Shown here: one piece after another, positions 1 to 5,461 of the stretch | Position numbering within the stretch: the first letter of the stretch is position 1 | How the letters are laid out: the number at the start of each line of letters is the position of its first letter | DNA from: an uncultured Barnesiella sp. | GTDB taxonomy: Bacteria; Bacteroidota; Bacteroidia; Bacteroidales; Barnesiellaceae_A | Direction of reading: 5' to 3' | DNA: 5,461 nucleotides | NCBI GenBank assembly: GCA_904502265.1 | Contig: CAJGDT010000117.1 | Coordinates: 1-5,461 of the forward strand | Position numbers and translations under genes: made by a program | The notes under the pieces: model-generated | Told to the model about the DNA's origin: nothing | Seen by the model: only the letters and a program-made list of their open reading frames with translations | Databases searched by the model: none

Positions 1-1581
1 CTGCTCCCTATTGAGCAAAATATATCAAACGACTCAATCGACCTTGAAATGTCGATTATGGAAGGTCCTCAAGCACGTATCAACAAGGTTGTTATCAACG
101 GTAATGACCGCCTATACGAGCACGTTATCCGTCGTGAATTGCGTACTAAACCCGGCGAATTGTTCAACAAAACCGACCTCGTTCGCTCGGCCCGTGAGAT
201 TGCACAAACCGGCCACTTCGACCCCGAGTCGATGGATATCCAACCCAAACCTAATGCCGAAAACGGTACAGTAGACATTGAGATGAACCTCACCTCTAAG
301 TCTAATGACCAAATTGAGCTTTCGGTAGGTTGGGGACAAACCGGTGTTATCGGTAAACTCAGCTTGAAGTTTACCAACTTCTCTATGCGCAACCTCTTCA
401 ACCCCAGCAGCTACAAGGGTATCATTCCCCAAGGCGACGGACAGACATTCACTATCAGCGCACAGACCAACGCCCGCTACTACCAAGCATATAGCATCTC
501 ATTTGTTGATCCATGGTTTGGCGGCAAGCGCCCCAATCAATTCTCTGTATCGGCATACTATAGTATGCAAACAGGTATTGAGAGCTCATACTATAACAAC
601 AACTACTACAACCCCTACTTGTACGGTGGTTACAACTACGGCTACAACGGTGGCTATAACTACTACGACCAATCATACTACCAGTCGCAGTTGATGAACG
701 CCTACGACCCCTCAAAGTCGTTGCAAATGGCTGGTGTAAACTTCTCGTTCGGTAAGCGTCTTTCATGGCCCGACGACTACTTCACATTTATGGTCGACCT
801 CGGTTATCAAGCCTATATCCTCAAGAATTGGGATTACCTATACTACATGAACACAGGTACATCGCACAGTATTACTCTCGGTGCTACCTTGGCTCGTACA
901 TCGCTCGACAACCCTATTTACACTCGTCGCGGTTCACAATTCTCACTCTCGGTACAACTCACACCCCCCTACTCGGCATGGGATGGTAAAGACTACAAGA
1001 CCCTCTCGCAACAACCTACACAAAAGGCCAAGCAAGAGATGTACCGCTGGATTGAGTACTACAAAATCAAGTTCAAGAGTCGCACCTATACCCCGCTAAC
1101 CGACCCCAACAACCAATACACACTTGTGTTGATGACTCGTGCCGACTTTGGTTTGCTGGGTAGCTACAACCCCTACAAGAAATCGCCCTTCGAAACATTC
1201 TATGTGGGTGGTGATGGTATGACAGGCTCATACACTTACGCCACCGAGACCATCGGTTTGCGTGGTTACGACAACGGTGCATTCACACCCTGGGGTTACG
1301 AAGGTTACGCCTACACACGCTTTGCATTAGAGCTACACTTCCCCTTCCTATTGCAACCCTCTACTACAATTTACGGTTTGGCATTTGTCGAAGCCGGTAA
1401 CGCTTGGCAAGACATAAAAGAGTTTAACCCCTTCTCAGTAAAACGTTCTGCCGGTGTCGGTGTACGTGTATTCTTGCCTATGATTGGTATGCTGGGTATT
1501 GACTGGGCATATGGTTTCGACAAAGCATTCGGTACACGAGGCGGTAGCCACTTCCACTTTGTATTAGGTCAAGAGTTCTAA
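1..1581 (+). CDS. bamA: BamA outer-membrane protein assembly factor (5'-truncated by window edge)
   Basis: BamA (Omp85 family) is the outer-membrane core of the BAM complex, which folds and inserts beta-barrel proteins. The frame is open from base 1 with no start context, so the N-terminus and earlier POTRA domains lie outside the window; 526 residues are visible. Visible residues about 25-97 look like the last POTRA domain (a VVINGN strand, then a helix with RRELRTKPGE, ending in VDIEMNL). The barrel follows from about residue 100, starting with strands of the IELSVGWGQTG type. The family's loop-6 signature (usually VRGF/Y) is present as LRGY at 1258-1269. The protein ends in alternating aromatic and hydrophobic residues with a terminal Phe (HFVLGQEF), the usual beta-signal. 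A Tyr/Asn/Gly-rich insertion (589-681) lies between predicted strands 4 and 5. Two skp-like genes follow, as is usual in Bacteroidetes. Family assignment is secure; the loop positions are inferred. Confidence 0.96.
   Translation: MLPIEQNISNDSIDLEMSIMEGPQARINKVVINGNDRLYEHVIRRELRTKPGELFNKTDLVRSAREIAQTGHFDPESMDIQPKPNAENGTVDIEMNLTSKSNDQIELSVGWGQTGVIGKLSLKFTNFSMRNLFNPSSYKGIIPQGDGQTFTISAQTNARYYQAYSISFVDPWFGGKRPNQFSVSAYYSMQTGIESSYYNNNYYNPYLYGGYNYGYNGGYNYYDQSYYQSQLMNAYDPSKSLQMAGVNFSFGKRLSWPDDYFTFMVDLGYQAYILKNWDYLYYMNTGTSHSITLGATLARTSLDNPIYTRRGSQFSLSVQLTPPYSAWDGKDYKTLSQQPTQKAKQEMYRWIEYYKIKFKSRTYTPLTDPNNQYTLVLMTRADFGLLGSYNPYKKSPFETFYVGGDGMTGSYTYATETIGLRGYDNGAFTPWGYEGYAYTRFALELHFPFLLQPSTTIYGLAFVEAGNAWQDIKEFNPFSVKRSAGVGVRVFLPMIGMLGIDWAYGFDKAFGTRGGSHFHFVLGQEF
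583..720 (+). repeat. Tyr/Asn/Gly-rich insertion in BamA with a short imperfect tandem repeat
   Basis: Within bamA, 14 of the 31 residues encoded at 589-681 are tyrosine, and most of the others are Asn or Gly. The unit GGYNY occurs twice, at 625-639 and 649-663, 24 bases apart; the two copies agree at 13 of 15 bases and differ only at third codon positions. Compared with the E. coli BamA strand order, the segment falls in extracellular loop 2, so it is probably exposed at the cell surface. That topology is inferred. Confidence 0.7.
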
Positions 1582-1601
1582 CAAGACTCTGCAGTTTTGT
1601 T
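1580..1601 (+). other. Small hairpin overlapping the bamA stop codon
   Basis: Bases 1580-1588 (AACAAGACT) can pair with 1593-1601 (AGTTTTGTT) through nine pairs including one G-U, around the four-base loop CTGC. The stem is AT-rich and no T-run follows it, so it is a poor intrinsic terminator. It might attenuate transcription or protect or process the message between bamA and the first skp gene, or be chance. Confidence 0.3.
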
Positions 1602-1604
1602 AAA

Positions 1605-1637
1605 TTGAAGTAAGAAATATAGATTTTTGAACATTTG
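1605..1637 (+). promoter_or_regulatory. Weak candidate Bacteroidetes promoter for the first skp gene
   Basis: The 127-base gap between bamA and the first skp gene is AT-rich. AACATTTG at 1630-1637 matches the Bacteroidetes -7 consensus TAnnTTTG at five of six defined bases, and a TTG at 1605-1607 sits 22 bases upstream where the -33 element would be, slightly far. Other near matches in the gap (TAACTTTT at 1642-1649, CAAGTTTG at 1677-1684) lack a well-placed upstream element. The first skp gene may equally be transcribed from upstream together with bamA. Confidence 0.25.
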
Positions 1638-1708
1638 TTTTTAACTTTTTCGCATCATTTTAGTCATAAGTAAAAACAAGTTTGTATAACCTTATAAAAA
1701 AAGCCTAT

Positions 1709-2224
1709 ATGAGAAAACTCATCATTATTATTAGCGCAATGATCCTTGGCATAGCAAGTGCTTCGGCTCAAAAATATGCACTCATTGACATGGAGTATAT
1801 CCTTAAGAATATTCCCGCCTACGAGATGGCCAACGAGCAACTCAACCAAGTAGCCAAGCGTTGGCAAAAGGAGTGCGACGACCTCACTAAAGAGGCCGAA
1901 ACCCTCTTTAAGAATTACCAAGCTGACATGGTATTCCTCACCGACGAGATGAAACAACAACGAGCCGACGAGGTGAAAAACAAAGAGCAAGAAGTAATGG
2001 AATTGCGTCGCAAATACTTCGGTCCCGAAGGCGAATTGTACAAGAAACGCGAAAGCCTCATGAAACCCATACAAGACGATATTTACAACGCAGTCAAGAA
2101 ACTATCGGAAGAACGTGGCTACATGATGGTAATAGACCGCGCATCGTCTACCGAAATCATTTTTGCCTCACCCAAGGCCGACATCAGTAACGATGTGTTG
2201 GCAAAATTGGGATATTCAAAATAA
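1709..2224 (+). CDS. Periplasmic OmpH/Skp-family chaperone, first copy
   Basis: This 171-residue protein resembles Skp/OmpH, a periplasmic chaperone that binds unfolded outer-membrane proteins on their way to BamA; Skp works as a trimer with coiled-coil arms. Residues 1-20 form a signal peptide (MRK, then a hydrophobic run) with an ASA cleavage motif just before Gln21. The mature part opens with the family's first beta-strand (KYALIDMEYIL), continues with long charged helices over about residues 35-120 that fit the coiled-coil arms, and closes with the C-terminal strand region (GYMMVIDRASSTEIIFA). I chose the ATG at 1709 because the signal peptide starts there; an in-frame TTG at 1682 would add nine residues before a normal signal peptide. 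The leader is A-rich with no Shine-Dalgarno sequence, as is normal in Bacteroidetes. Similar in plan to the next gene but clearly diverged from it. Confidence 0.9.
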   Translation: MRKLIIIISAMILGIASASAQKYALIDMEYILKNIPAYEMANEQLNQVAKRWQKECDDLTKEAETLFKNYQADMVFLTDEMKQQRADEVKNKEQEVMELRRKYFGPEGELYKKRESLMKPIQDDIYNAVKKLSEERGYMMVIDRASSTEIIFASPKADISNDVLAKLGYSK

Positions 2225-2238
2225 TATGCGTACATTTG
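2206..2238 (+). promoter_or_regulatory. Bacteroidetes-type promoter for the second skp gene
   Basis: TACATTTG at 2231-2238 is an exact match to the Bacteroidetes -7 element TAnnTTTG, and ATTG at 2206-2209 sits 21 bases upstream as a -33 element (consensus TTTG). The upstream element overlaps the 3' end of the first skp gene. Transcription would start near 2243-2246, giving an A-rich leader of about 40 bases. This would let the second chaperone be made independently of bamA and the first copy. It is a consensus match only; no experimental start is known to me. Confidence 0.5.
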
Positions 2239-2284
2239 CACACTCTAACACAAATACAAGAATATAAATCTAAAAAAGTATATT

Positions 2285-2785
2285 ATGTTTAAGAAATTAA
2301 TTATCGCTATTTTGTGTTGCTTGCCCCTCACTATGGTAGCACAATCTTTCAAATTCGGTACTGTAAACACAGGTGAAGTTTTGATGGCTATGCCCGAGCG
2401 CGCAGAGGCTGAAAAACAAATGCAAGACCTCACAAAACGCTATGAGGACGAGTTTGTAAAACTTCAAGAAGATTTCCAAAAGAAATACGTTGAATTCCAA
2501 TCAATGGGCGACACAATTCCTGAAGCTATCAAAATTCGTCGTTCAGAAGAGATTCAAACAATGTACCAACGCATCGAAAGCTTCCGTCAAATTGCCGACC
2601 AAGACCTCGCTAAGAAACAAGAAGAGTTCATGATCCCCATCCAACAAAAGTTGATGGATGCTATCCAAGCTGTAGGTAGCGAAAATGGCTTTACATACAT
2701 CTTCGATGCCAATGCTGCATACTACAGAGGTGTAGGTAACGAAGACGTTACTCCCCTTGTTAAAACAAAATTGGGCATCCAATAA
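2285..2785 (+). CDS. Periplasmic OmpH/Skp-family chaperone, second copy
   Basis: This 166-residue Skp/OmpH-type protein probably holds unfolded outer-membrane proteins in the periplasm and hands them to BamA. Residues 1-19 form a signal peptide (MFKK, hydrophobic core, MVA cleavage motif) ending before Gln20. The two cysteines at 11-12 sit inside the hydrophobic core and do not form a lipobox, so it should be soluble. The mature protein has the first strand (FKFGTVNTGEVL), a charged helical region rich in Glu, Lys and Gln (about residues 37-125) that fits the coiled-coil arms, and the closing strand (NGFTYIFDANAAYY). It is collinear with the preceding copy along its whole length but matches mainly in pattern, so the duplication is old. 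The ATG at 2285 follows an A-rich leader. The gap to the first copy is 60 bases and contains a promoter match; an intrinsic terminator follows the gene. Confidence 0.9.
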   Translation: MFKKLIIAILCCLPLTMVAQSFKFGTVNTGEVLMAMPERAEAEKQMQDLTKRYEDEFVKLQEDFQKKYVEFQSMGDTIPEAIKIRRSEEIQTMYQRIESFRQIADQDLAKKQEEFMIPIQQKLMDAIQAVGSENGFTYIFDANAAYYRGVGNEDVTPLVKTKLGIQ

Positions 2786-2786
2786 G

Positions 2787-2820
2787 ATACGATACAAACG
2801 GGGTAATCCCGACAACGTAT
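2787..2820 (+). other. Weak inverted repeat upstream of the terminator
   Basis: Just after the second skp stop codon, ATACG (2787-2791) is complementary to CGTAT (2816-2820), and inside it CGGG (2799-2802) can pair with CCCG (2808-2811) around a five-base loop. On its own this is a weak hairpin with a large internal loop. CCCGAC at 2808-2813 can alternatively pair with GTCGGG at 2840-2845, which is part of the terminator stem, so the two structures compete. Whether this is functional is unknown. Confidence 0.3.
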
Positions 2821-2830
2821 AGAAAATCCT

Positions 2831-2872
2831 AAAAGCTGTGTCGGGCTTCAAAATACCCGATACAGCTTTTTT
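2831..2872 (+). terminator. Rho-independent terminator after the second skp gene
   Basis: Bases 2831-2845 (AAAAGCTGTGTCGGG) pair with 2856-2870 (CCCGATACAGCTTTT) over 15 positions with a single G-U pair, around a ten-base loop. A run of six T residues (2867-2872) ends the structure. This is a strong intrinsic terminator for the bamA-skp transcript. The run of A on the 5' side could also let it act on the opposite strand, but no minus-strand gene is seen nearby. It lies only 15 bases before the murI start codon, leaving no room for a murI promoter after it. Confidence 0.85.
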
Positions 2873-2887
2873 ACCAAACAACAACCT

Positions 2888-3727
2888 ATGTCGCCAAAAA
2901 ATATTTCTAAAGCTCCTATTGGTATTTTCGACTCAGGATATGGTGGACTCACTATCCTATCCGAAATACGCCGTGCACTGCCCCAATACGATTACATCTA
3001 CCTGGGCGACAATGCCCGTGCTCCATACGGAACACGATCTTTTGAGATTGTATACCGTTTCACTCTTGAAGCCGTACAATACCTTTTTGACCAAGGTTGT
3101 CAATTGGTAATATTGGCCTGCAACACAGCTTCGGCCAAGGCTCTTCGCACAATACAACAAAAAGACCTCCCTCACATCGACCCCAATCGTCGCGTGTTGG
3201 GTGTTATTCGACCCACTGTCGAAATTCTCGAAAACATCACTCACAATGGGCATATAGGACTATTAGGCACCCCCGGAACCATCAATTCACAATCGTATAC
3301 AGCTGAGGTTGCCAAGTTATACCCCCAATACACGGTATACGGACAAGCATGTCCTTTATGGGTACCGCTTATTGAAAACCACGAGATAAACAGCGAGGGA
3401 ACAAACTTTTTTGTAAAGAAATATATTGATGAACTGCTGGCTCAAAGCAACCTTATTGACACTGTGATATTGGGTTGCACACACTACCCTTTATTATACC
3501 CCTTCATTCGCAAGCACCTGCCCGAGCATATCAACATCCTATCTCAAGGCCAACTTGTCGCCAATAGCCTCAAAGACTATCTGCAACGACACCCCGAGAT
3601 AGAACAACGATGTTCGCTCAACGGTCAATGCACATTCCTCACTACTGAATCGAGCCAAAAGTTTACCGAAACTGCTACATTCTTTTTACAAGACACCATT
3701 ACTGCCCAACAAATCGAATTGGGATAA
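2888..3727 (+). CDS. murI: Glutamate racemase
   Basis: MurI interconverts L- and D-glutamate in the cytoplasm without a cofactor; D-glutamate is then added to the peptidoglycan stem peptide by MurD. The 279-residue length is normal for the family. The N-terminal motif IGIFDSGYGG carries the conserved Asp15. The two catalytic cysteines are Cys78 in ACNTAS (3119-3121) and Cys197 in GCTHYPLL (3476-3478), the second followed by the conserved His199. The YLGDNARAPYG segment (residues 38-48) is also typical. The ATG at 2888 puts IGIFDSG ten residues from the N-terminus, as expected. All key residues are present, so the enzyme should be active. The gene follows a strong terminator by 15 bases, so it depends on read-through or on a promoter further upstream. 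It is followed after 10 bases by the S4 gene and probably shares a transcript with it. Confidence 0.96.
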   Translation: MSPKNISKAPIGIFDSGYGGLTILSEIRRALPQYDYIYLGDNARAPYGTRSFEIVYRFTLEAVQYLFDQGCQLVILACNTASAKALRTIQQKDLPHIDPNRRVLGVIRPTVEILENITHNGHIGLLGTPGTINSQSYTAEVAKLYPQYTVYGQACPLWVPLIENHEINSEGTNFFVKKYIDELLAQSNLIDTVILGCTHYPLLYPFIRKHLPEHINILSQGQLVANSLKDYLQRHPEIEQRCSLNGQCTFLTTESSQKFTETATFFLQDTITAQQIELG

Positions 3728-3737
3728 AACATTAAAT

Positions 3738-4136
3738 ATGGAAAAGAAAAATATCGAAGGTGTTCGCATCAACAAGTACATCAGCGACTATGGTTTCTGC
3801 TCACGACGCGAAGCCGACAAACTCATTGAAGACGAGCGCGTAACTATCAACAACCGCCTTGCTACTCCCGGCGACCGAGTAACCGACAGCGACAACGTGC
3901 GTATCGATGGTGAGCACTTGGCCTTTGTGCCCCGCGAAGCTCGCCCCAAGAAACACCGTTGGGGACCGCCTCGCAACGTAGAGACTACCGAAGAACAACC
4001 CTCACGCCGCGCCGGACAACGAGGTGCAGTGCGCAACAGCAAGCCCTCATCGGGTGCTAAGAAACCGGCCACTGCTACCAAGGCAGCATCACCCAAGGCT
4101 TCACGCCCCACAGCAAAGACTACCAAGCGCAAATAA
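3738..4136 (+). CDS. Stand-alone S4 RNA-binding protein with basic low-complexity tail
   Basis: This 132-residue protein has an S4 RNA-binding domain at about residues 9-65 and nothing recognisable after it. The S4 part (VRINKYISDYGFCSRREADK, then a VTINN strand and PGDRV) resembles the N-terminus of the RsuA/RluF family of rRNA pseudouridine synthases, especially RluF. The catalytic domain that normally follows (with its GRLDxxTxGL motif) is absent. Residues 69-132 form a tail with 19 Lys/Arg and only 3 acidic residues, rich in Ala, Pro, Ser and Thr, with SPKAS and AKKPA patterns like histone-H1-type tails. I infer that it binds structured RNA, probably rRNA, without modifying it; a role in ribosome assembly or rescue is possible, but the function is unknown. 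Only 48 bases separate it from the next gene, so a frameshifted catalytic domain is not hidden downstream. It follows murI by 10 bases, suggesting one transcript. Confidence 0.85.
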   Translation: MEKKNIEGVRINKYISDYGFCSRREADKLIEDERVTINNRLATPGDRVTDSDNVRIDGEHLAFVPREARPKKHRWGPPRNVETTEEQPSRRAGQRGAVRNSKPSSGAKKPATATKAASPKASRPTAKTTKRK

Positions 4137-4184
4137 CAAACAATTAGTAACGGTCAATACACAATATTAACCCCACCTCATCTG

Positions 4185-5461
4185 ATGAAACAACGTCGTG
4201 CAATAGAACTTTTAGCCCCGGCCAAAAACGCCGATACCGGTATAGAAGCCATCCTTCATGGAGCCGATGCCGTGTATATAGGTGCTCCTCGCTATGGTGC
4301 CCGTGCTGCTGCCGGATGTACTACAGCCGACATTGAACGGCTATGCACCTTTGCCCACACCTATAACGCCCGCGTGTATGTCGCCCTCAACACGATACTA
4401 TACAAGGAAGAGTTGGAGGATGCACGTCGCATCATCTATGAGTTATACGATGCCGGTGTAGATGCTCTTATCGTGCAAGATATGGCACTACTCGAGCTCG
4501 ACTTACCTCCCATTGCCCTACATGCAAGTACGCAGTGTGACAACCGTACCCCCGAGAAAGTACAATTCCTGGCCGATGCAGGTTTCTCTCAGGTAGTGTT
4601 GGCTCGCGAGTTGTCGCTCGATACTATACGCAACATAGCACAACACACCAACGTACCCCTCGAGGTGTTTGTTCACGGAGCATTGTGCGTGAGCTATAGC
4701 GGACAGTGTTACCTCAGTGCCGCCCTCAACGGTCGTAGCGCCAACCGTGGCGAGTGTGCTCAATGTTGTCGCCTACCCTATACACTTATCGACGGCAACG
4801 GAAAGACCATTGCTCGCGATAAACACCTACTATCGCTCAAAGACCTCAACCAAAGCAATCGCCTTGAAGAGTTGATAGATGCCGGTGCTACATCATTCAA
4901 AATCGAAGGTCGTCTCAAAGACGTTACCTACGTCAAGAACATCACAGCATACTATCGCCAAGAACTTGACCGCATCATAGCCCGCCGCAGCGACGAACTA
5001 TGCCGTGCATCCGATGGAGTATCAACCATAACCTTCACTCCCAATCCGCACAAGAGTTTCAATCGTGGATTTACACACTACTTCCTTGATGGTCGCACAC
5101 CCGAACCTATCATACAACCCCACTCACCCAAGTCTATGGGCGAATATGTGGGCACAATACAAGGCGTAATAAACAATCGAGCTTACCGCTACAATGGCAA
5201 TGTAGAATTGCATAACGGCGATGGACTATGCTACATCGACAAGGAGGGCAACTTCCACGGATTTCGCATCAACCGTGCCGAGGGTCGCACCCTACACACG
5301 GCTACACCACAAAGTATTGAGAAGGGCACTGCTATCTACCGCAACAGCGACCACGACTTCGACAACGCCCTGCAACGCCCCACAGCACAGCGCCACATTG
5401 AGGTTGAGGTTACCCTAACGGAACAACCCGAAGGATTTGCCCTCACCATCAGCGATGGCAA
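4185..5461 (+). CDS. Peptidase U32 family protein, RlhA/TrhP-like RNA hydroxylation factor (3'-truncated)
   Basis: The frame opens with ATG at 4185 (MKQRRAIELLAPAKN) and is still open at the window end after 425 codons. Residues 160-178 (4662-4718) match the U32 signature E-x-F-x2-G-A-L-C-x4-G-x-C-x-L-S exactly, with Cys168 and Cys175; further cysteines follow at 191, 194 and 195 in RGECAQCC. KIEGRLKD at residues 239-246 and FNRGFT further on are also typical of the family. Known members once called collagenases include E. coli RlhA (23S rRNA C2501 hydroxylation) and TrhP (tRNA uridine hydroxylation), where conserved cysteines probably bind an iron-sulfur cluster. The long region after the U32 core fits RlhA-type proteins, which carry an extra C-terminal domain, but that part is beyond the window. 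The start lies 48 bases after the S4 gene with no promoter match between. The exact RNA target is inferred; a protease role is possible but less likely. Confidence 0.88.
   Translation, partial: MKQRRAIELLAPAKNADTGIEAILHGADAVYIGAPRYGARAAAGCTTADIERLCTFAHTYNARVYVALNTILYKEELEDARRIIYELYDAGVDALIVQDMALLELDLPPIALHASTQCDNRTPEKVQFLADAGFSQVVLARELSLDTIRNIAQHTNVPLEVFVHGALCVSYSGQCYLSAALNGRSANRGECAQCCRLPYTLIDGNGKTIARDKHLLSLKDLNQSNRLEELIDAGATSFKIEGRLKDVTYVKNITAYYRQELDRIIARRSDELCRASDGVSTITFTPNPHKSFNRGFTHYFLDGRTPEPIIQPHSPKSMGEYVGTIQGVINNRAYRYNGNVELHNGDGLCYIDKEGNFHGFRINRAEGRTLHTATPQSIEKGTAIYRNSDHDFDNALQRPTAQRHIEVEVTLTEQPEGFALTISDG

Noticed and set aside
455..766. Minus-strand Ser/Arg/Cys-rich open frame opposite bamA
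   Set aside because: It is the reverse complement of the Tyr/Asn/Gly-rich BamA segment; the odd composition comes from that low complexity.
1682..1708. Upstream TTG start for the first skp gene
   Set aside because: It would place nine extra residues (MYNLIKKAY) before an already complete signal peptide; the ATG at 1709 gives a normal signal peptide.
1664..2074. Open minus-strand frame of 136 codons opposite the first skp gene
   Set aside because: It is fully antisense to a clear Skp-family gene, has no recognisable domain, and its composition mirrors the codons of the real gene.
2285..2344. Possible lipoprotein signal in the second Skp copy (Cys11-Cys12)
   Set aside because: The cysteines lie inside the hydrophobic core and the residues before them (AIL) do not fit a lipobox; a normal cleavage site with MVA follows at residue 19.
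3788..4132. Open minus-strand frame of 114 codons opposite the S4 gene
   Set aside because: The S4 domain on the + strand is recognisable and the antisense product shows only Arg/Ser/Ala-rich composition derived from the complementary tail codons.
4137..4184. Hidden remnant of a pseudouridine synthase catalytic domain after the S4 gene
   Set aside because: Only 48 bases separate the S4 stop codon from the next start, too short for any catalytic remnant, so the S4 gene is not simply frameshifted.
1..5461. A novel defence, mobile or secondary-metabolism system
   Set aside because: All six genes belong to recognisable housekeeping or core families in the same orientation; no transposase, integrase, direct repeat array, toxin-antitoxin pair or tRNA was seen on either strand.

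Overview
The window looks like a core chromosomal segment of a member of the order Bacteroidales (Bacteroides/Prevotella/Muribaculaceae-like). The grounds are the gene order (bamA, two tandem skp/ompH genes, murI), start codons preceded by A-rich leaders rather than Shine-Dalgarno sequences, a Bacteroidetes-type TAnnTTTG promoter match, and signal peptides cleaved in front of glutamine. All six genes lie on the + strand. No RNA gene, mobile element, CRISPR array or phage gene was seen.

Layout: (1) 1-1581, the 3' part of bamA (last POTRA domain plus the complete beta-barrel), running in from the left edge. (2) 1709-2224 and 2285-2785, two diverged Skp/OmpH periplasmic chaperone genes, the second with its own good promoter match. 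(3) 2831-2872, a strong intrinsic terminator. (4) 2888-3727, murI, glutamate racemase. (5) 3738-4136, a short stand-alone S4 RNA-binding protein with an RluF-like S4 domain and a basic, low-complexity tail in place of a catalytic domain. (6) 4185 to the right edge, a U32-family protein resembling RlhA/TrhP RNA hydroxylation factors, cut by the window end.

The left half is an outer-membrane biogenesis block: the Skp-like chaperones hold unfolded outer-membrane proteins in the periplasm and BamA inserts them. murI supplies D-glutamate for peptidoglycan, so the first four genes share an envelope theme. The last two genes point instead to RNA modification or ribosome function, and the tight spacing (10 and 48 bases) suggests they are co-transcribed with murI.

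I see no convincing undescribed multi-gene system. The points most worth a second look are the S4-only protein with its H1-like basic tail beside an RlhA-like gene, the terminator hairpin only 15 bases before the murI start with a competing upstream pairing, and a tyrosine-rich tandem-repeat insertion in a predicted surface loop of BamA.
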